From an uncultured Candidatus Binatia bacterium (GTDB lineage: Bacteria; Desulfobacterota; Binatia; Bin18): a stretch of DNA of 64,000 nt. The translations under genes were made by a program, and so were the position numbers. This document shows positions 17,061 through 26,014 of this stretch, piece by piece (within the stretch, counting starts at the first letter, position 1; each line of letters starts with the position of its first letter). Under the pieces are notes generated by a model. That model saw only the letters and a program-made list of their open reading frames with translations, searched no databases and was not told where the DNA came from. The stretch covers positions 2,661,338-2,725,337 of the forward strand of contig OY282457.1 in the NCBI GenBank assembly GCA_958296235.1, written 5' to 3'.

Positions 17061-17825
17061 ATGACATCACTGACTGGGAGAGTAGTCATCGTGACTGGGG
17101 CGGCGCGGGGGATCGGCCAGGAATACTGCTGTGCCTTTGCGCGGGAGGGAGCCCGGGTGGTTGCGGCCGACGTCCTGTCGTGCGAGGAGACCGTCACCAA
17201 AGTCCGGGACTCGGGGGGCGAGGTGGTGGAGGTGACCACTGATGTCACGAGCGCCCAGAGCACCGCCGCCCTGGCCGCCGAGGCGCTCGAGCGTTTTGGC
17301 CAGATCGACATTCTGGTCAATAATGCGGCCCTGTATGGGGGGATGTGGGTCGGCCCGTTCGATCAGATCTCGGAAGCCGACTGGGATCGGATGATGGAGG
17401 TGAATGTCAAAGGCATCTGGCTGTGCTGTAAGGCGGTCGTGCCGACGATGAAGGAACAGGGCAAAGGCAAAATCATTAATGTGTCGTCGAGTACGATCTG
17501 GGCCGGTGATCCGTTTGCGCTGCATTACGTCGCCTCAAAGGGAGCGGTGTTTTCCCTCACCCGCGCGCTGGCGAGAGAGCTGGCTGGGACGGGGATTAAT
17601 GTAAATGCCATCACCCCCGGTCACACCATGACCGAAGCGAGCAAGACGATACTTGACCCCGAAACCTTTGAGCGGTTCCGGCGGCAATCGGTCAAGCGGC
17701 AGATTATCAAGCGGAACGAAGAGCCGGCCGACGTGGCGGGTACCGTCCTCTTTTTGGCGTCGGATGCGAGTGACTTTATGAGTGGGCAAACGCTCAATAT
17801 CGACGGCGGGCGGTGCCATTACTAA
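17061..17825 (+). CDS. short-chain dehydrogenase/reductase
   Basis: 255 residues. Cofactor loop TGAARGIGQEY near residue 14, VNNAALYGG near 90, catalytic Ser in NVSSST and Tyr-x3-Lys in HYVASKGAVF, and the C-terminal SGQTLNIDGG. The Asp at the end of the second strand (AADVL) favours NAD(H). Classical SDR length. The start at 17061 is chosen for AAAGGAGG eight bases upstream; earlier in-frame ATG codons at 17031 and 17055 lack it. Substrate unknown. Confidence 0.9.
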   Translation: MTSLTGRVVIVTGAARGIGQEYCCAFAREGARVVAADVLSCEETVTKVRDSGGEVVEVTTDVTSAQSTAALAAEALERFGQIDILVNNAALYGGMWVGPFDQISEADWDRMMEVNVKGIWLCCKAVVPTMKEQGKGKIINVSSSTIWAGDPFALHYVASKGAVFSLTRALARELAGTGINVNAITPGHTMTEASKTILDPETFERFRRQSVKRQIIKRNEEPADVAGTVLFLASDASDFMSGQTLNIDGGRCHY

Positions 17826-17881
17826 TGGACGGGGCAGCGTGCGCCATCCAACGTGGCGGACCCCCCTTTTTTTCTTCCACG

Positions 17882-18442
17882 TTACATCTTTACCTGCACC
17901 GTCACTCCGGTCCGAGCGACCACATTCTTTTTATCAAGGTCCGGCCCGTGCGCTTCCCCCTCCACGACATTATCGGGCATGAGGTTCTGCGTGGTCTCCC
18001 GGCGCAGAATGACAATCACATTTGACTGATCGACCAGGGCAAACGGAAATTCGTGCCAGGTGCCGACCTTCATCGTAAAGCCAGACGAGCCGTCGAACAG
18101 GAGCGCCCGGACCTGTTCGAGGTCTGGCATATCGTCCTCAGTTGGTGGGGCGAGGACAACGACGAAGGGTTTTCCCTCAAGTGGAATGAAGGTCTGGGTA
18201 TGCTTGAAATGGCGCTCCATCCACTGGACCTGCATCTCGCGGCGGTCAACCCTGGCCAGGGTGAGCATGGTCTCTTCATCCGACTCAAAAGTCACCGGAG
18301 CGTAGACGCTGACTTTGCCGTCGTAGAAGGCGACTGGAAGTGGCTTGGCCTGCTCATGGATACCGAGCAGTTGTCCGAACGGCGCCACCGTTTCCGGGGT
18401 GGCCTGTTCTACGGAAACTGCGTGGATAGTTGAGGTTGTCAT
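17882..18442 (-). CDS. ureidoglycolate lyase family protein
   Basis: 186 residues. The sequence follows the AllA-type ureidoglycolate lyase pattern: an early APFGQLL, then a central MQVQWMERHFKHTQTFIPLEG (given as MERHFKHTQTFIPLEG core) and a late GTWHEFPFALVDQSNVIVI. The family releases urea and glyoxylate from ureidoglycolate in purine breakdown, but many members act on other substrates. The start is chosen where GGAGGG precedes the ATG; 18 further residues are open upstream. Convergent with the SDR gene. Confidence 0.78.
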   Translation of the reverse strand: MTTSTIHAVSVEQATPETVAPFGQLLGIHEQAKPLPVAFYDGKVSVYAPVTFESDEETMLTLARVDRREMQVQWMERHFKHTQTFIPLEGKPFVVVLAPPTEDDMPDLEQVRALLFDGSSGFTMKVGTWHEFPFALVDQSNVIVILRRETTQNLMPDNVVEGEAHGPDLDKKNVVARTGVTVQVKM

Positions 18443-18572
18443 ACGAGACCCTCCTTTGTGGGGATTGTGCCAAGCCCGAAGCCATCCGACAACCATCGTA
18501 TCCTAGTGCTCTTTCCAGAGAATAGATATGTTCTGTCCAGCCCAACAAGAACAACAGGAAGAAGAGGACATT

Positions 18573-19223
18573 ATGGCCGAGACCGATCTGTTTGACATTA
18601 TGTATTCGTGCCGGAGTATGCGCCGACTCAAGCCCGACCCTGTGCCGTTCGAGCTGATTCACAAAGTGATTGAGGCCGGCACTCAGGGGCCGAGTGGGGG
18701 TGGTGTGCAGGCCTGGCGCTTTGTGGTGGTCACTGAACAGCGGGTGAAGGAACAGATTGCCGAGATCTATCTGCGCGGCTGGCGCGGTGCGGAAGCCAAT
18801 TATGCCAAAGCCGGCCTGACGCCAGAGAATAGCAGGAACGTGCGCGCCGCCGCCTATCTGGCCGAGCACTTGGCCGAGGCTCCTGTTCTGCTTATCCCCT
18901 GTCTCCGCGCGCGCAAGAGTCACGCAGCCCGTCTCAACGGACCGCACAGAGAAACCTTTCTGCGGATTCTGGGCGGGAGTATCTATCCCGCGATTCAGAA
19001 TATGCTGCTGGCGTGCCGGGCCCTTGGTCTGGGTGCCTCGTTGACAACGATTACGACGCTGTATGAGGACGAAATGCGGAACATTCTCGACCTGCCCGAA
19101 TTTATTACGACCTATGCGCTCATCCCGATCGGCTACCCCAAAGGCAAATTCGGGCCAGTGACCCGCCGTCCGGTCGAAGAGGTGACCTGGCTGAATCGAT
19201 ATGGGGAGCCGTTTCCACAGTAG
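18573..19223 (+). CDS. nitroreductase family flavoprotein
   Basis: 216 residues from ATG 18573 (the frame extends 15 codons upstream). CRSMRRLKPDPVP is the N-terminal FMN-binding signature, GTQGPSGGGVQAWRFVVV the next, and ACRALGLGASLTT the C-terminal one. The family reduces nitro groups, quinones or related acceptors using NAD(P)H with FMN, as a dimer in the cytoplasm. Physiological substrate unknown. Confidence 0.88.
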   Translation: MAETDLFDIMYSCRSMRRLKPDPVPFELIHKVIEAGTQGPSGGGVQAWRFVVVTEQRVKEQIAEIYLRGWRGAEANYAKAGLTPENSRNVRAAAYLAEHLAEAPVLLIPCLRARKSHAARLNGPHRETFLRILGGSIYPAIQNMLLACRALGLGASLTTITTLYEDEMRNILDLPEFITTYALIPIGYPKGKFGPVTRRPVEEVTWLNRYGEPFPQ

Positions 19224-19230
19224 GGGCAGC

Positions 19231-19405
19231 CCCCTGTGGCTGCCCGCCCCCCCTGTCTGTTCCTTAGTGAAGAGTGGAGAGTGGAGAGTGGGAATATCTG
19301 TCCGTCCCCCCTGTGGCTACCCGCCCCCCCTGTCTGTTCCTTAGTGAAGAGTGGAGAGTGGAGAGTGGGAATATCTGTCCGTCCCCCCTGTGGCTACCCG
19401 CCCCA
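19231..19405. repeat. 77-bp tandem repeat, about 2.3 copies
   Basis: The unit contains CTGTGGCTACCCGCC, a C tract, CTGTTCCTTAGTGAAGAG, three GTGGAGA units and ATCTGTCCGTCC; it starts again 77 bases later and a third partial copy ends at 19405. Copies differ by single bases. Immediately after, the phrase CCCCTACGCATYTGTTTTCA occurs twice (near 19431 and 19491), the second copy spanning the stop of the MaoC gene. Confidence 0.75.
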
Positions 19406-19493
19406 CCCCTGGGCGCCCACAGGGGGGCGCCCCTACGCATTTGTTTTCAGCGGGCAGTTTGGTTTGGGGCAGACGTGAGGTCCCGAGGTGCCC

Positions 19494-20000
19494 CTACGCA
19501 TCTGTTTTCAACTCGGGGAAGAGGTCGCGCTTGGGTACATGCGCTTTTTTCCAGACCATCACGTTACGCGTGTACTGACAGACTAAGGCGCCGTCCTGCT
19601 TAACCCCCCGTGTCTCAACTTTGATAATGCCCCACTGCGGCTTGGACTTGGATTCACGTTTCTCCAGGACTTCCGACTCGGAATACAGTGTATCGCCGGC
19701 AAACACCGGATTCGGGAGGGTAATATTGTCCCAGCCCAGGTTAAAACCGTTCTCGCTCACGTCGGCGACACCGAGCCCGGCGACAATAGCCAGGGTGAGC
19801 CCGCTGTTAATCAGGCATTGGCCGAATTCGGTCTGCTTACCGTATTCGTTATTAAAGTGAATTTGGTTGGTGTTGCAGGTCAGCAGAGTGAACCAGGTAT
19901 TATCCGTCTCAGTCACCGTCCGCCCCAAGCGACAGCGATAGACATCCCCGATTACAAAGTCTTCGTAGCAACGTCCTTCCCAGCCAGGTTTGACCGCCAT
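19494..20000 (-). CDS. MaoC-like (hotdog) acyl-CoA hydratase
   Basis: 168 residues from the ATG at 20000, which has GGAGGTTTCT just upstream; 27 further open codons are ignored. Hotdog fold with the hydratase-2 signature split as WFTLLTCNTNQIHFNNEY and FGQCLINSGLTL; Asn/His of NQIHFN lie at the usual catalytic position. Closest in pattern to MaoC dehydratases of the mesaconyl-CoA/beta-methylmalyl-CoA type. It probably hydrates an enoyl-CoA in the cytoplasm. Confidence 0.85.
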   Translation of the reverse strand: MAVKPGWEGRCYEDFVIGDVYRCRLGRTVTETDNTWFTLLTCNTNQIHFNNEYGKQTEFGQCLINSGLTLAIVAGLGVADVSENGFNLGWDNITLPNPVFAGDTLYSESEVLEKRESKSKPQWGIIKVETRGVKQDGALVCQYTRNVMVWKKAHVPKRDLFPELKTDA

Positions 20001-20125
20001 AGAAACCTCCTTCCATAGTCTGATGTGTCCCGCAGTGTACCACAGGACCTCTGCCCGGAGGAGTGTGGGCTGAGAGGACACCTATCCCGGCCCAGGACTC
20101 TCCTTACTGAGGAAGGGAGCGCTGC

Positions 20126-20659
20126 TCACCAGTAGTGCGCCTTTGGTCTTGGAGCCTGCTCGGCGGGAGGTGACGCCTCTTCCCCTTCTTCCTCTTCAAG
20201 GACGGCTGAGACAAGCGCGAGTCGGCCACTCCTTCGGTAGAAAAATCCGGCCAACAGGACGGGTTTCCGTATATGCTCTTCGGTCAGGAGCGGCGCTAAT
20301 ATCTCTCCGTTCATGATACGCAGATTCGGTTTGTGGCGGCGCATATCCCGGAGCACGGACAGCTCGCTTTGGGCCTTACTCGTGGTCCGGCATTCATCGA
20401 CCTGAAGATAGACTTCACCCTCGGCAATGCCGAAGGCCAGGAGGTCGGCATGTCTGCCAGGGTCGCCGGTCGGAACGAAATAGAGCTTCCCACTCAGGCG
20501 GACTCGCAGGGGAGGGCCTTCCGCGCCAGACTCTGACGGGAGGGCGAGCAAAGGGATGAACACCAGGACCAGGAGGCTGACGTGCCGAAAGAGGAAACAT
20601 ATCCTCCAACAGACTGGAGAGGCTGGACACGTTTCCTCTTTGAGGGATTGCCTGAACAT
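20126..20659 (-). CDS. exported protein of unknown function with palindrome-encoded N-terminus
   Basis: 177 residues from ATG 20659 (GAGGAGAGG upstream); 17 more codons are open. A hydrophobic stretch near residues 22-42 (FRHVSLLVLVFIPLLALP) is a signal or anchor. The mature part has LRVRLSGKLYFVP and an acidic, Pro-rich tail. No family recognised. Residues about 7-25 are encoded by a dispersed palindromic element (20587-20641), so the present N-terminus may have been altered by its insertion. Confidence 0.5.
   Translation of the reverse strand: MFRQSLKEETCPASPVCWRICFLFRHVSLLVLVFIPLLALPSESGAEGPPLRVRLSGKLYFVPTGDPGRHADLLAFGIAEGEVYLQVDECRTTSKAQSELSVLRDMRRHKPNLRIMNGEILAPLLTEEHIRKPVLLAGFFYRRSGRLALVSAVLEEEEGEEASPPAEQAPRPKAHYW
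20587..20641. repeat. dispersed palindromic element, copy 4 (in coding sequence)
   Basis: Left arm GAAAGAGGAAACATATCC, right arm GGACACGTTTCCTCTTT. It lies within the 5' end of the 20126-20659 reading frame, upstream of its hydrophobic segment. Confidence 0.75.
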
Positions 20660-20706
20660 CGGACGCCTCTCCTCTGGTTGCCTGATACGCCTCCCTGCCC
20701 GCTTCC

Positions 20707-22203
20707 TCATCCACTCTGGCTGTCCCCCTGCCTGGACTCCTCCTGACAGGGAGATACGGCCGGCTGTTGCACCGGAGCCAGCGGGAGCCGGACAGTGAAA
20801 CAGCTTCCTTGCCCAACGCGGCTCTCGACACTGATCTGCCCGCCATGAGCGAGTACGATTGAACGCGCCAGGGCCAGGCCGAGGCCAGTGCCTCCGCGGC
20901 TCCGGGCCGGGTCGGCGCGATAAAAGCGATCAAAGATGTGAGGCTGCTCCTCGGCGGCAATACCGGCTCCGGTGTCTCTCACCGTCAGACAGGCCGCTGC
21001 CCCGCGTGGTTCCAGGGCCAGCGTTACAGTTCCGGCGTGCGGGGTGTATTTAATCGCGTTCTCACCCAGGTTAAACAGGAGTCGGAACAGCATGGCCTGG
21101 CTGCCCCGCGTCCAGAGTTCCACTGGCGCGTCATGCTTGAAGGTAATCTGAGCCGTTTCGGCCAGAGCGTCCAGCGCAGCGCCGACGTCCCGCAGGACCG
21201 CGGCCAGATTGACCGGCGTGCGCGCGATACGCATATTGCCGCTATCAGAGCGGGCCAGAAAGAGCAGGTCCGTGACGAGTGCGCTGAGGCGATCAACTTC
21301 CTCAAGGCAGCTGACCAGGACGGCGCGATACTCCTCCGGTGTCGGCGCAGAGCGGAGCGCAACCTCAAGTTCTCCTTTTAAGATGGTCAGCGGGGTCCGC
21401 AGCTCATGGGCAGCATCCGCGCTAAAGTGCCTGACGGCAGTAAACGCGCGCTCCAGCCGGGCGAGCATGGCGTTTAATACTGCGGCCAGGCGGCCGAGCT
21501 CGTCCGCGCTATCCGCAGCCTCAATCCGGCGCGAGAGGTCTTCCGCCTCTATTGCCCGGGCCGTATTGACCATCTCATCCACAGGGGCCAGGGCGCGCCG
21601 CGCCAGAAACCAGCCTCCTGCTCCCGCCCCCCCGAGCGCCAGCGGAATGAGTCCCAAGAGAATCAAGAGAAAACGGGAACGGGCCGTGTCCGCGCTCTCA
21701 AGGGGCATGGCGACCTGAACGAGATGAATCATACGGCCGCGCTCAATAACCGGCAGCGTCAGCAGCCGGACCGCTATCCCCTCCCGCTCTCCCCCCCTGG
21801 AAGGGGGAGGCAAGGTGATGGTCTGATAGGTCTCGCGACCGTGTCGGGCGTTCAACTGCGCTTCCGGGCTGAGTGGGAATTGCATGCGCGTGCGCGGCAC
21901 AACGCGGGGGTCTGGACGACCGAAAGGATCGAGCAGACGAAAGAACCGAGAGGCCGGTCCAGGACCGAACGGACCGAGCAGCGCGTCCAGAGCTGCACTG
22001 AAATCCCGTCCCGTCGGCGGGGGACGCCGGACTGAATCGGCAATGGACACGGCGACCGATTTTAACGAGGCATCGATATTGTCACGCAACCCCCGGTCGA
22101 GGAGGATGAGGGCCGCTGCCCCCAGGAGGACCAACATGCCGGTCAGGAGAGCCGTATACCACAGCGTCAGGCGGGCCCGCAGGCTGGAAAAGAGGAACCG
22201 CAT
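20707..22203 (-). CDS. sensor histidine kinase
   Basis: 498 residues. Two membrane spans (about 10-30 and 175-200) flank an extracytoplasmic sensor region; a HAMP linker follows (ARRALAPVDEMVNTARAIEA). The H box is SADAAHELRTPL, the N box LFNLGENAIKYT, and the G boxes DTGAGIA and GGTGLGLALARS. All phosphotransfer residues look intact. The ATG overlaps the stop of the response regulator gene by one base, so the two are coupled. The sensor region contains a Pro/Gly-rich hairpin-encoded stretch (LPPPSRGGERE). Signal unknown. Confidence 0.93.
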   Translation of the reverse strand: MRFLFSSLRARLTLWYTALLTGMLVLLGAAALILLDRGLRDNIDASLKSVAVSIADSVRRPPPTGRDFSAALDALLGPFGPGPASRFFRLLDPFGRPDPRVVPRTRMQFPLSPEAQLNARHGRETYQTITLPPPSRGGEREGIAVRLLTLPVIERGRMIHLVQVAMPLESADTARSRFLLILLGLIPLALGGAGAGGWFLARRALAPVDEMVNTARAIEAEDLSRRIEAADSADELGRLAAVLNAMLARLERAFTAVRHFSADAAHELRTPLTILKGELEVALRSAPTPEEYRAVLVSCLEEVDRLSALVTDLLFLARSDSGNMRIARTPVNLAAVLRDVGAALDALAETAQITFKHDAPVELWTRGSQAMLFRLLFNLGENAIKYTPHAGTVTLALEPRGAAACLTVRDTGAGIAAEEQPHIFDRFYRADPARSRGGTGLGLALARSIVLAHGGQISVESRVGQGSCFTVRLPLAPVQQPAVSPCQEESRQGDSQSG

Positions 22204-22880
22204 TATTCCTCGGGCTCCTTGATGACATAGCCCACCCCACGCACGGTATGGAGCAGTTTGGTGGGAAAGCCGGCATCGATCTTCTTCCTGAGATAATTGA
22301 CATACACGTCAATCACATTGGTAAAGGTGTCGAAATCTACGCCCCACACATGCTGGGCGATAACGGCGCGGCTGAGCACGCGCCCCGGCTGACGCAAAAA
22401 GAATTCGAGCAGGGCGAATTCTTTTGCGGTGAGTTCAATGCGAGTTCCCGCGCGGCTGACCGCGCGCGAGAGCAGGTCGAGTTCCAGGTCCGCCACCCTC
22501 AGGCTGGAGGGGGACAGGGGGCTGCCTCGGCGCAGTAAGGCGCGCAGCCGAGCGAGCAGTTCTTCAAAGGCAAACGGTTTTGTCAGATAGTCATCCGCGC
22601 CTCGGTCCAGCCCGGCGACTTTATCCGCAACCGTATCACGCGCGGTGAGCATCAGGACCGGCACGCGCAGCTTATGCCGCCGCATCTCCTGGAGGACGCT
22701 CAATCCATCCCGCTTGGGCAGCATACCGTCCAAAATGACCAGATCGTACTCGTGCTCGAATGCTTGAGTCAGTCCGACCTCGCCGTCCGGGGCGATATCA
22801 ACACGATAGCCCTCGGCTTCAAGACCACGGCGGATAAAACTGGCGACCTTTGCTTCGTCTTCAATCACAAGGATACGCAC
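22203..22880 (-). CDS. OmpR-family response regulator
   Basis: 225 residues, starting at GTG 22880; a longer open frame reaches 22955 but the receiver domain begins at MRILVIEDEAK. Phospho-acceptor Asp51 (LVILDGMLP), conserved Thr/Lys in LMLTARD and LTKPFAFEELLAR. The C-terminal winged helix has LTAKEFALLEFFLRQPG and VDVYVNYLRKKID with TVRGVGYVI. Partner of the histidine kinase immediately downstream. Target genes cannot be inferred. Confidence 0.94.
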   Translation of the reverse strand: MRILVIEDEAKVASFIRRGLEAEGYRVDIAPDGEVGLTQAFEHEYDLVILDGMLPKRDGLSVLQEMRRHKLRVPVLMLTARDTVADKVAGLDRGADDYLTKPFAFEELLARLRALLRRGSPLSPSSLRVADLELDLLSRAVSRAGTRIELTAKEFALLEFFLRQPGRVLSRAVIAQHVWGVDFDTFTNVIDVYVNYLRKKIDAGFPTKLLHTVRGVGYVIKEPEE

Positions 22881-23017
22881 GGGTGTGTCTCTCGACTGCC
22901 TCAGGTTCACGAACGGATTGAATAGGCGTATTGTAGCAGACACCGCGGGAATCACAGACCCATGTCGGACTTCTTTCTCCGTTCTCTCTTTGCTGACTGC
23001 GTGTGAGCGCCGCCGTT

Positions 23018-23329
23018 ATGCCTATCGGACGCCCGAGCCTGTCCCCTCTTCATATTTTGAAACTCGTCCGACATCTGCCGCAGTTCGCGAAGCTGTTCTG
23101 GCGGCTGTTTCGAGACCGCCGGGCGCCGCTACGGGCCAAGGCGGTGCTGGTCGGGGCACTGGTCTATCTGCTGCTGCCGATGGACTTGCTGCCCGATATT
23201 ATCCCTTTTGTTGGTGTTGCCGACGATATTACCATCCTGTTACTTGCCGGTCGCTGGTTTCTTTCCCTGTGTCCCCCTGACGTGGTACAGGAGCAGGTGA
23301 AGGCATTGAGTGAGGAAGCCGCGGGTTAA
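23018..23329 (+). CDS. DUF1232 (YkvA-like) membrane protein
   Basis: 103 residues. The domain signature YLLLPMDLLPDIIPFVGVADDI marks DUF1232 (quoted as PMDLLPDIIPFVG core), flanked by a hydrophobic span. Function of the family is unknown. Start chosen at ATG 23018; a GTG at 23003 would add five residues. It is divergent from the response regulator and 30 bases ahead of the gamma-glutamyltransferase gene. Confidence 0.75.
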   Translation: MPIGRPSLSPLHILKLVRHLPQFAKLFWRLFRDRRAPLRAKAVLVGALVYLLLPMDLLPDIIPFVGVADDITILLLAGRWFLSLCPPDVVQEQVKALSEEAAG

Positions 23330-23359
23330 CGCCCGTTTGTCCTATAAAAGGAGTGAGCT

Positions 23360-25111
23360 ATGGCATATCGCCCGACTCTGATGAGCACGCGAGGGATGAT
23401 TTCGACCGAACACTATCTGTCGGCTGAAGCCGGCATGCAGGCGCTACGGGCCGGGGGCAACGCATTTGATGCAGCCGTTGCCGCGGCGTTGGCCGAAGGC
23501 GTGCTCAACCCCCATATGCATACATTCGGGGGCGAACTGTCCGCGCTCGCCTACAGCGCGGCGGACAAGAAAGTCTTCTCGATTAATGGCAATACCGTTG
23601 CGCCCAAAGCGGCAACGCGCGAGTGGTTTCAGCAGCAGGGTCTGCGCCTCATTCCAGGCCGCGGGGCCCTGGCCGCCGGACCGTGTGCGGCTCCGGATGC
23701 CTTCATATCCGCGCTGCAACGCTTTGGGACTTGCAGCTTTGCCCAAGTGGTTGCGCCGGCGCTGGAACTGGCCGAGAACGGTTTTCCCATGCACGGCGCT
23801 TTACGCGGTCCGGCGCCGGCCTATCTGAATATGGATTTTTCGATTGCCGGGAATGCCGCGCATTTCAGGCAGCACTGGCCGTCTTCAGCCAAAGTCTATC
23901 TGCCGGGCGGACATCTGCCAGATATCGGTCAGGTCATGACGAACCCGGACTTGGCCCGGACATTTCGGCGTTTGATGGCGGCAGAAGAGCGGGCCGGTGG
24001 AGACCGACTCGACGGCCTCGCCGCCGCCCGGGCCGAGTTTTATGAAGGCCCTATCGCTCGGACTCTAGCGGCCCATGCGCAAGCGCAGGGGGGGCTGCTG
24101 AGCACAGAAGACCTCGCCGACTTTCATATTCAGATCGAAGAGCCGACGACCCTCAACTACCGTGGCTATGATGTATACAAATGCGGTCCCTGGAGCCAAG
24201 GCCCGGTGTTTCTGCAGCAACTGGCCCTGCTGGAAGGGTTTGACCTCAAGGGGATGGGCCTGAATAGTGTGGATTATATTCATACGGTGACGGAAGCGGC
24301 CAAGCTGGCCTTTGCCGACCGGGAGCAATACTACGGAGATCCGAATTTTACCGAGGTGCCACTGGCAGGACTCCTCTCCAAAGACTACGCCTCCAGTCGG
24401 CGTGAGCTGATCGACAACGGCCAGGCGTCGTTGGAGCAGCGACCGGGGAATCCGCGGACCGGCGCTGCGTTGCTCACAGGCGAAGACATCTTTGCGGCAC
24501 GGAATTGGGGCCCAGGCACTGTCTATGTGGCAGTGATCGATAAAGAGCGGAATATGGCCTCGTTTACCCCGAGCGGCGCCTGGATTCCGTCCTCCCCGGT
24601 CATAGACGGACTCGGCTTCCCTCTGGGCACCCGGGTGCAGACCTTCTTCCTGGATGCAAAGCATCCGAACGCCCTGCTGCCGGGCAAACGCCCGCGTACG
24701 ACTCTGACGCCGACCCTGGTCATGCGAGACGGAAACCCCTGTATGGTTTTTGGAACGCCGGGCGGAGACCAGCAGGATCAGTGGACGCTCCAGTTCTTTC
24801 TGGCTGTGGCTGATTTTGAAATGGAAGTGCAGGACGCCATAGAAGCTCCCCGATTCTCGACTGCCCACTTCCCGAGCAGTTTCTATCCGCATAATTGCGC
24901 TCCCGGTCTGCTCCGGGTTGAGGAGCGGGTTCCTGAAGAGATACGGAATGAGCTCGAAGCCCGTGGGCATACGCTCCAAGTCAACCCGGCGTGGAGCGAG
25001 GGGGATGTGCTGGGTATCCGCATTGATGCCAAGTCTGGCACGCTGTACGGCGGAGCGGACGTGCGCGGGGAACAGAGCAAACGCATGCCGTCACATATCG
25101 TGGGCTGGTAA
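23360..25111 (+). CDS. gamma-glutamyltransferase family protein
   Basis: 583 residues. Typical start STRGMISTEHYLSAEAGMQALRAGGNAFDAAVAAAL (in parts: AEAGMQALRAGGNAFDAAVA). The large-subunit half has GPWSQGPVFLQQLALLEGFD; the probable autoprocessing nucleophile Thr lies in GPGTVYVAVIDKERNMASFT, followed by the Gly-rich GTPGGDQQDQWTLQ. No clear signal peptide, so it may act in the cytoplasm, unlike E. coli Ggt. The family cleaves gamma-glutamyl bonds or acylase substrates. RBS AAAAGGAGTGAG. Confidence 0.9.
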   Translation: MAYRPTLMSTRGMISTEHYLSAEAGMQALRAGGNAFDAAVAAALAEGVLNPHMHTFGGELSALAYSAADKKVFSINGNTVAPKAATREWFQQQGLRLIPGRGALAAGPCAAPDAFISALQRFGTCSFAQVVAPALELAENGFPMHGALRGPAPAYLNMDFSIAGNAAHFRQHWPSSAKVYLPGGHLPDIGQVMTNPDLARTFRRLMAAEERAGGDRLDGLAAARAEFYEGPIARTLAAHAQAQGGLLSTEDLADFHIQIEEPTTLNYRGYDVYKCGPWSQGPVFLQQLALLEGFDLKGMGLNSVDYIHTVTEAAKLAFADREQYYGDPNFTEVPLAGLLSKDYASSRRELIDNGQASLEQRPGNPRTGAALLTGEDIFAARNWGPGTVYVAVIDKERNMASFTPSGAWIPSSPVIDGLGFPLGTRVQTFFLDAKHPNALLPGKRPRTTLTPTLVMRDGNPCMVFGTPGGDQQDQWTLQFFLAVADFEMEVQDAIEAPRFSTAHFPSSFYPHNCAPGLLRVEERVPEEIRNELEARGHTLQVNPAWSEGDVLGIRIDAKSGTLYGGADVRGEQSKRMPSHIVGW

Positions 25112-25618
25112 GGTGGCCGTGGGTTGGGGGAGGCTTTTTATGTCTCCCCATCGCTGGTACCCCTTTCTATTATTTTCTATTAGAAAAACTAAAATTCAAA
25201 TTTAGCCCTTGACTCTCAACGCAAGGGTGCTAGGTAGGGAAGGGTAGTGGGTGCGGAAGGCTCGTGGCGAGGGTCAATCGTCCACGGACTGCGGACAGGA
25301 GGACAGCTGCTCTATATGCCAACTCGGGAGCAACATCTCAGCTCCGTTCCTCTCAGCCGAACAGTTCGGTTTTTTCCACCCACACAATCATCTCGTTCAG
25401 ATACGATTCCCGCGCTTCTCTTCCGTCCCCGAACAATGCCGCCCCTTCGGGCTGTTCACGTCTTTGCTGCTCGGCAAAGCGTTGAACTCAGGAGCCGTGT
25501 CCGCTGTTCGCACAACGCTGTTGACGCGTCTCCTCTGTTAGAGCCCCGTCCGCCTCCACCCGGCAATATTCTAAGGCCGGCCTTTTTCGTGCACCCAAAG
25601 AGTTGGAGGAGTAGAATT
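25112..25618. other. intergenic region upstream of the hibernation factor gene
   Basis: 507 bases with no supported gene. It contains an AT-rich block near 25160-25205 with a near-palindrome TTTCTATTAGAAA, unusual in this GC-rich DNA and a possible promoter or regulator site for the stress cluster downstream. Open frames across the rest have no ribosome sites. Confidence 0.4.
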
Positions 25619-25969
25619 ATGCAACTTCCAGTGCAAATTGTCTCTCGCGATCTGTATCTTTCCAAGCACCTTGAGACCACCATTCATGAGAAAGCCAGCA
25701 AGCTTGATACTTTTTACAGCCGTATTACACGCTGCCAAGTCGTTATTGAATCCCCGACGCACCATCACTGGAAAAGTAAATCCTATAAAGTTCGGATCGA
25801 CTTGAGCGTTCCTGGTACCGAGCTTGTCGTCAATCACCACGAAAACCAGGACTTAAAAATCGCCGTCCGAGACGCCTTTGATGCGGCCAAACGTCAGTTG
25901 CAAGACTATGCCCGCCAACAGCGCGGCGACGTGAAGGCGCATTCCGCAATGGCAGAGGCGTGGCATTAG
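25619..25969 (+). CDS. hpf: ribosome hibernation promoting factor (short HPF/RaiA)
   Basis: 116 residues. It starts MQLPVQIVSRDLYLSKHLET and has the S30AE pattern: HEKASKLDTFYSRITRCQVVIE, then the late AVRDAFDAAKRQLQDYAR. It lacks the C-terminal dimerisation domain of long HPF. It binds the 30S decoding centre to store inactive ribosomes. ATG 25619 is preceded by GGAGGAG; the much longer frame upstream is not homologous. First of three stress genes in a row. Confidence 0.9.
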   Translation: MQLPVQIVSRDLYLSKHLETTIHEKASKLDTFYSRITRCQVVIESPTHHHWKSKSYKVRIDLSVPGTELVVNHHENQDLKIAVRDAFDAAKRQLQDYARQQRGDVKAHSAMAEAWH

Positions 25970-26014
25970 AACGAAGAACCGACCGCTCCGGTTTCCTGAA
26001 GGAGAGGACAAGCT

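Noticed and set aside
19231-19405. 77-bp repeats as a second CRISPR array
   Set aside because: The whole unit repeats with no variable spacer, so it is a plain tandem duplication.
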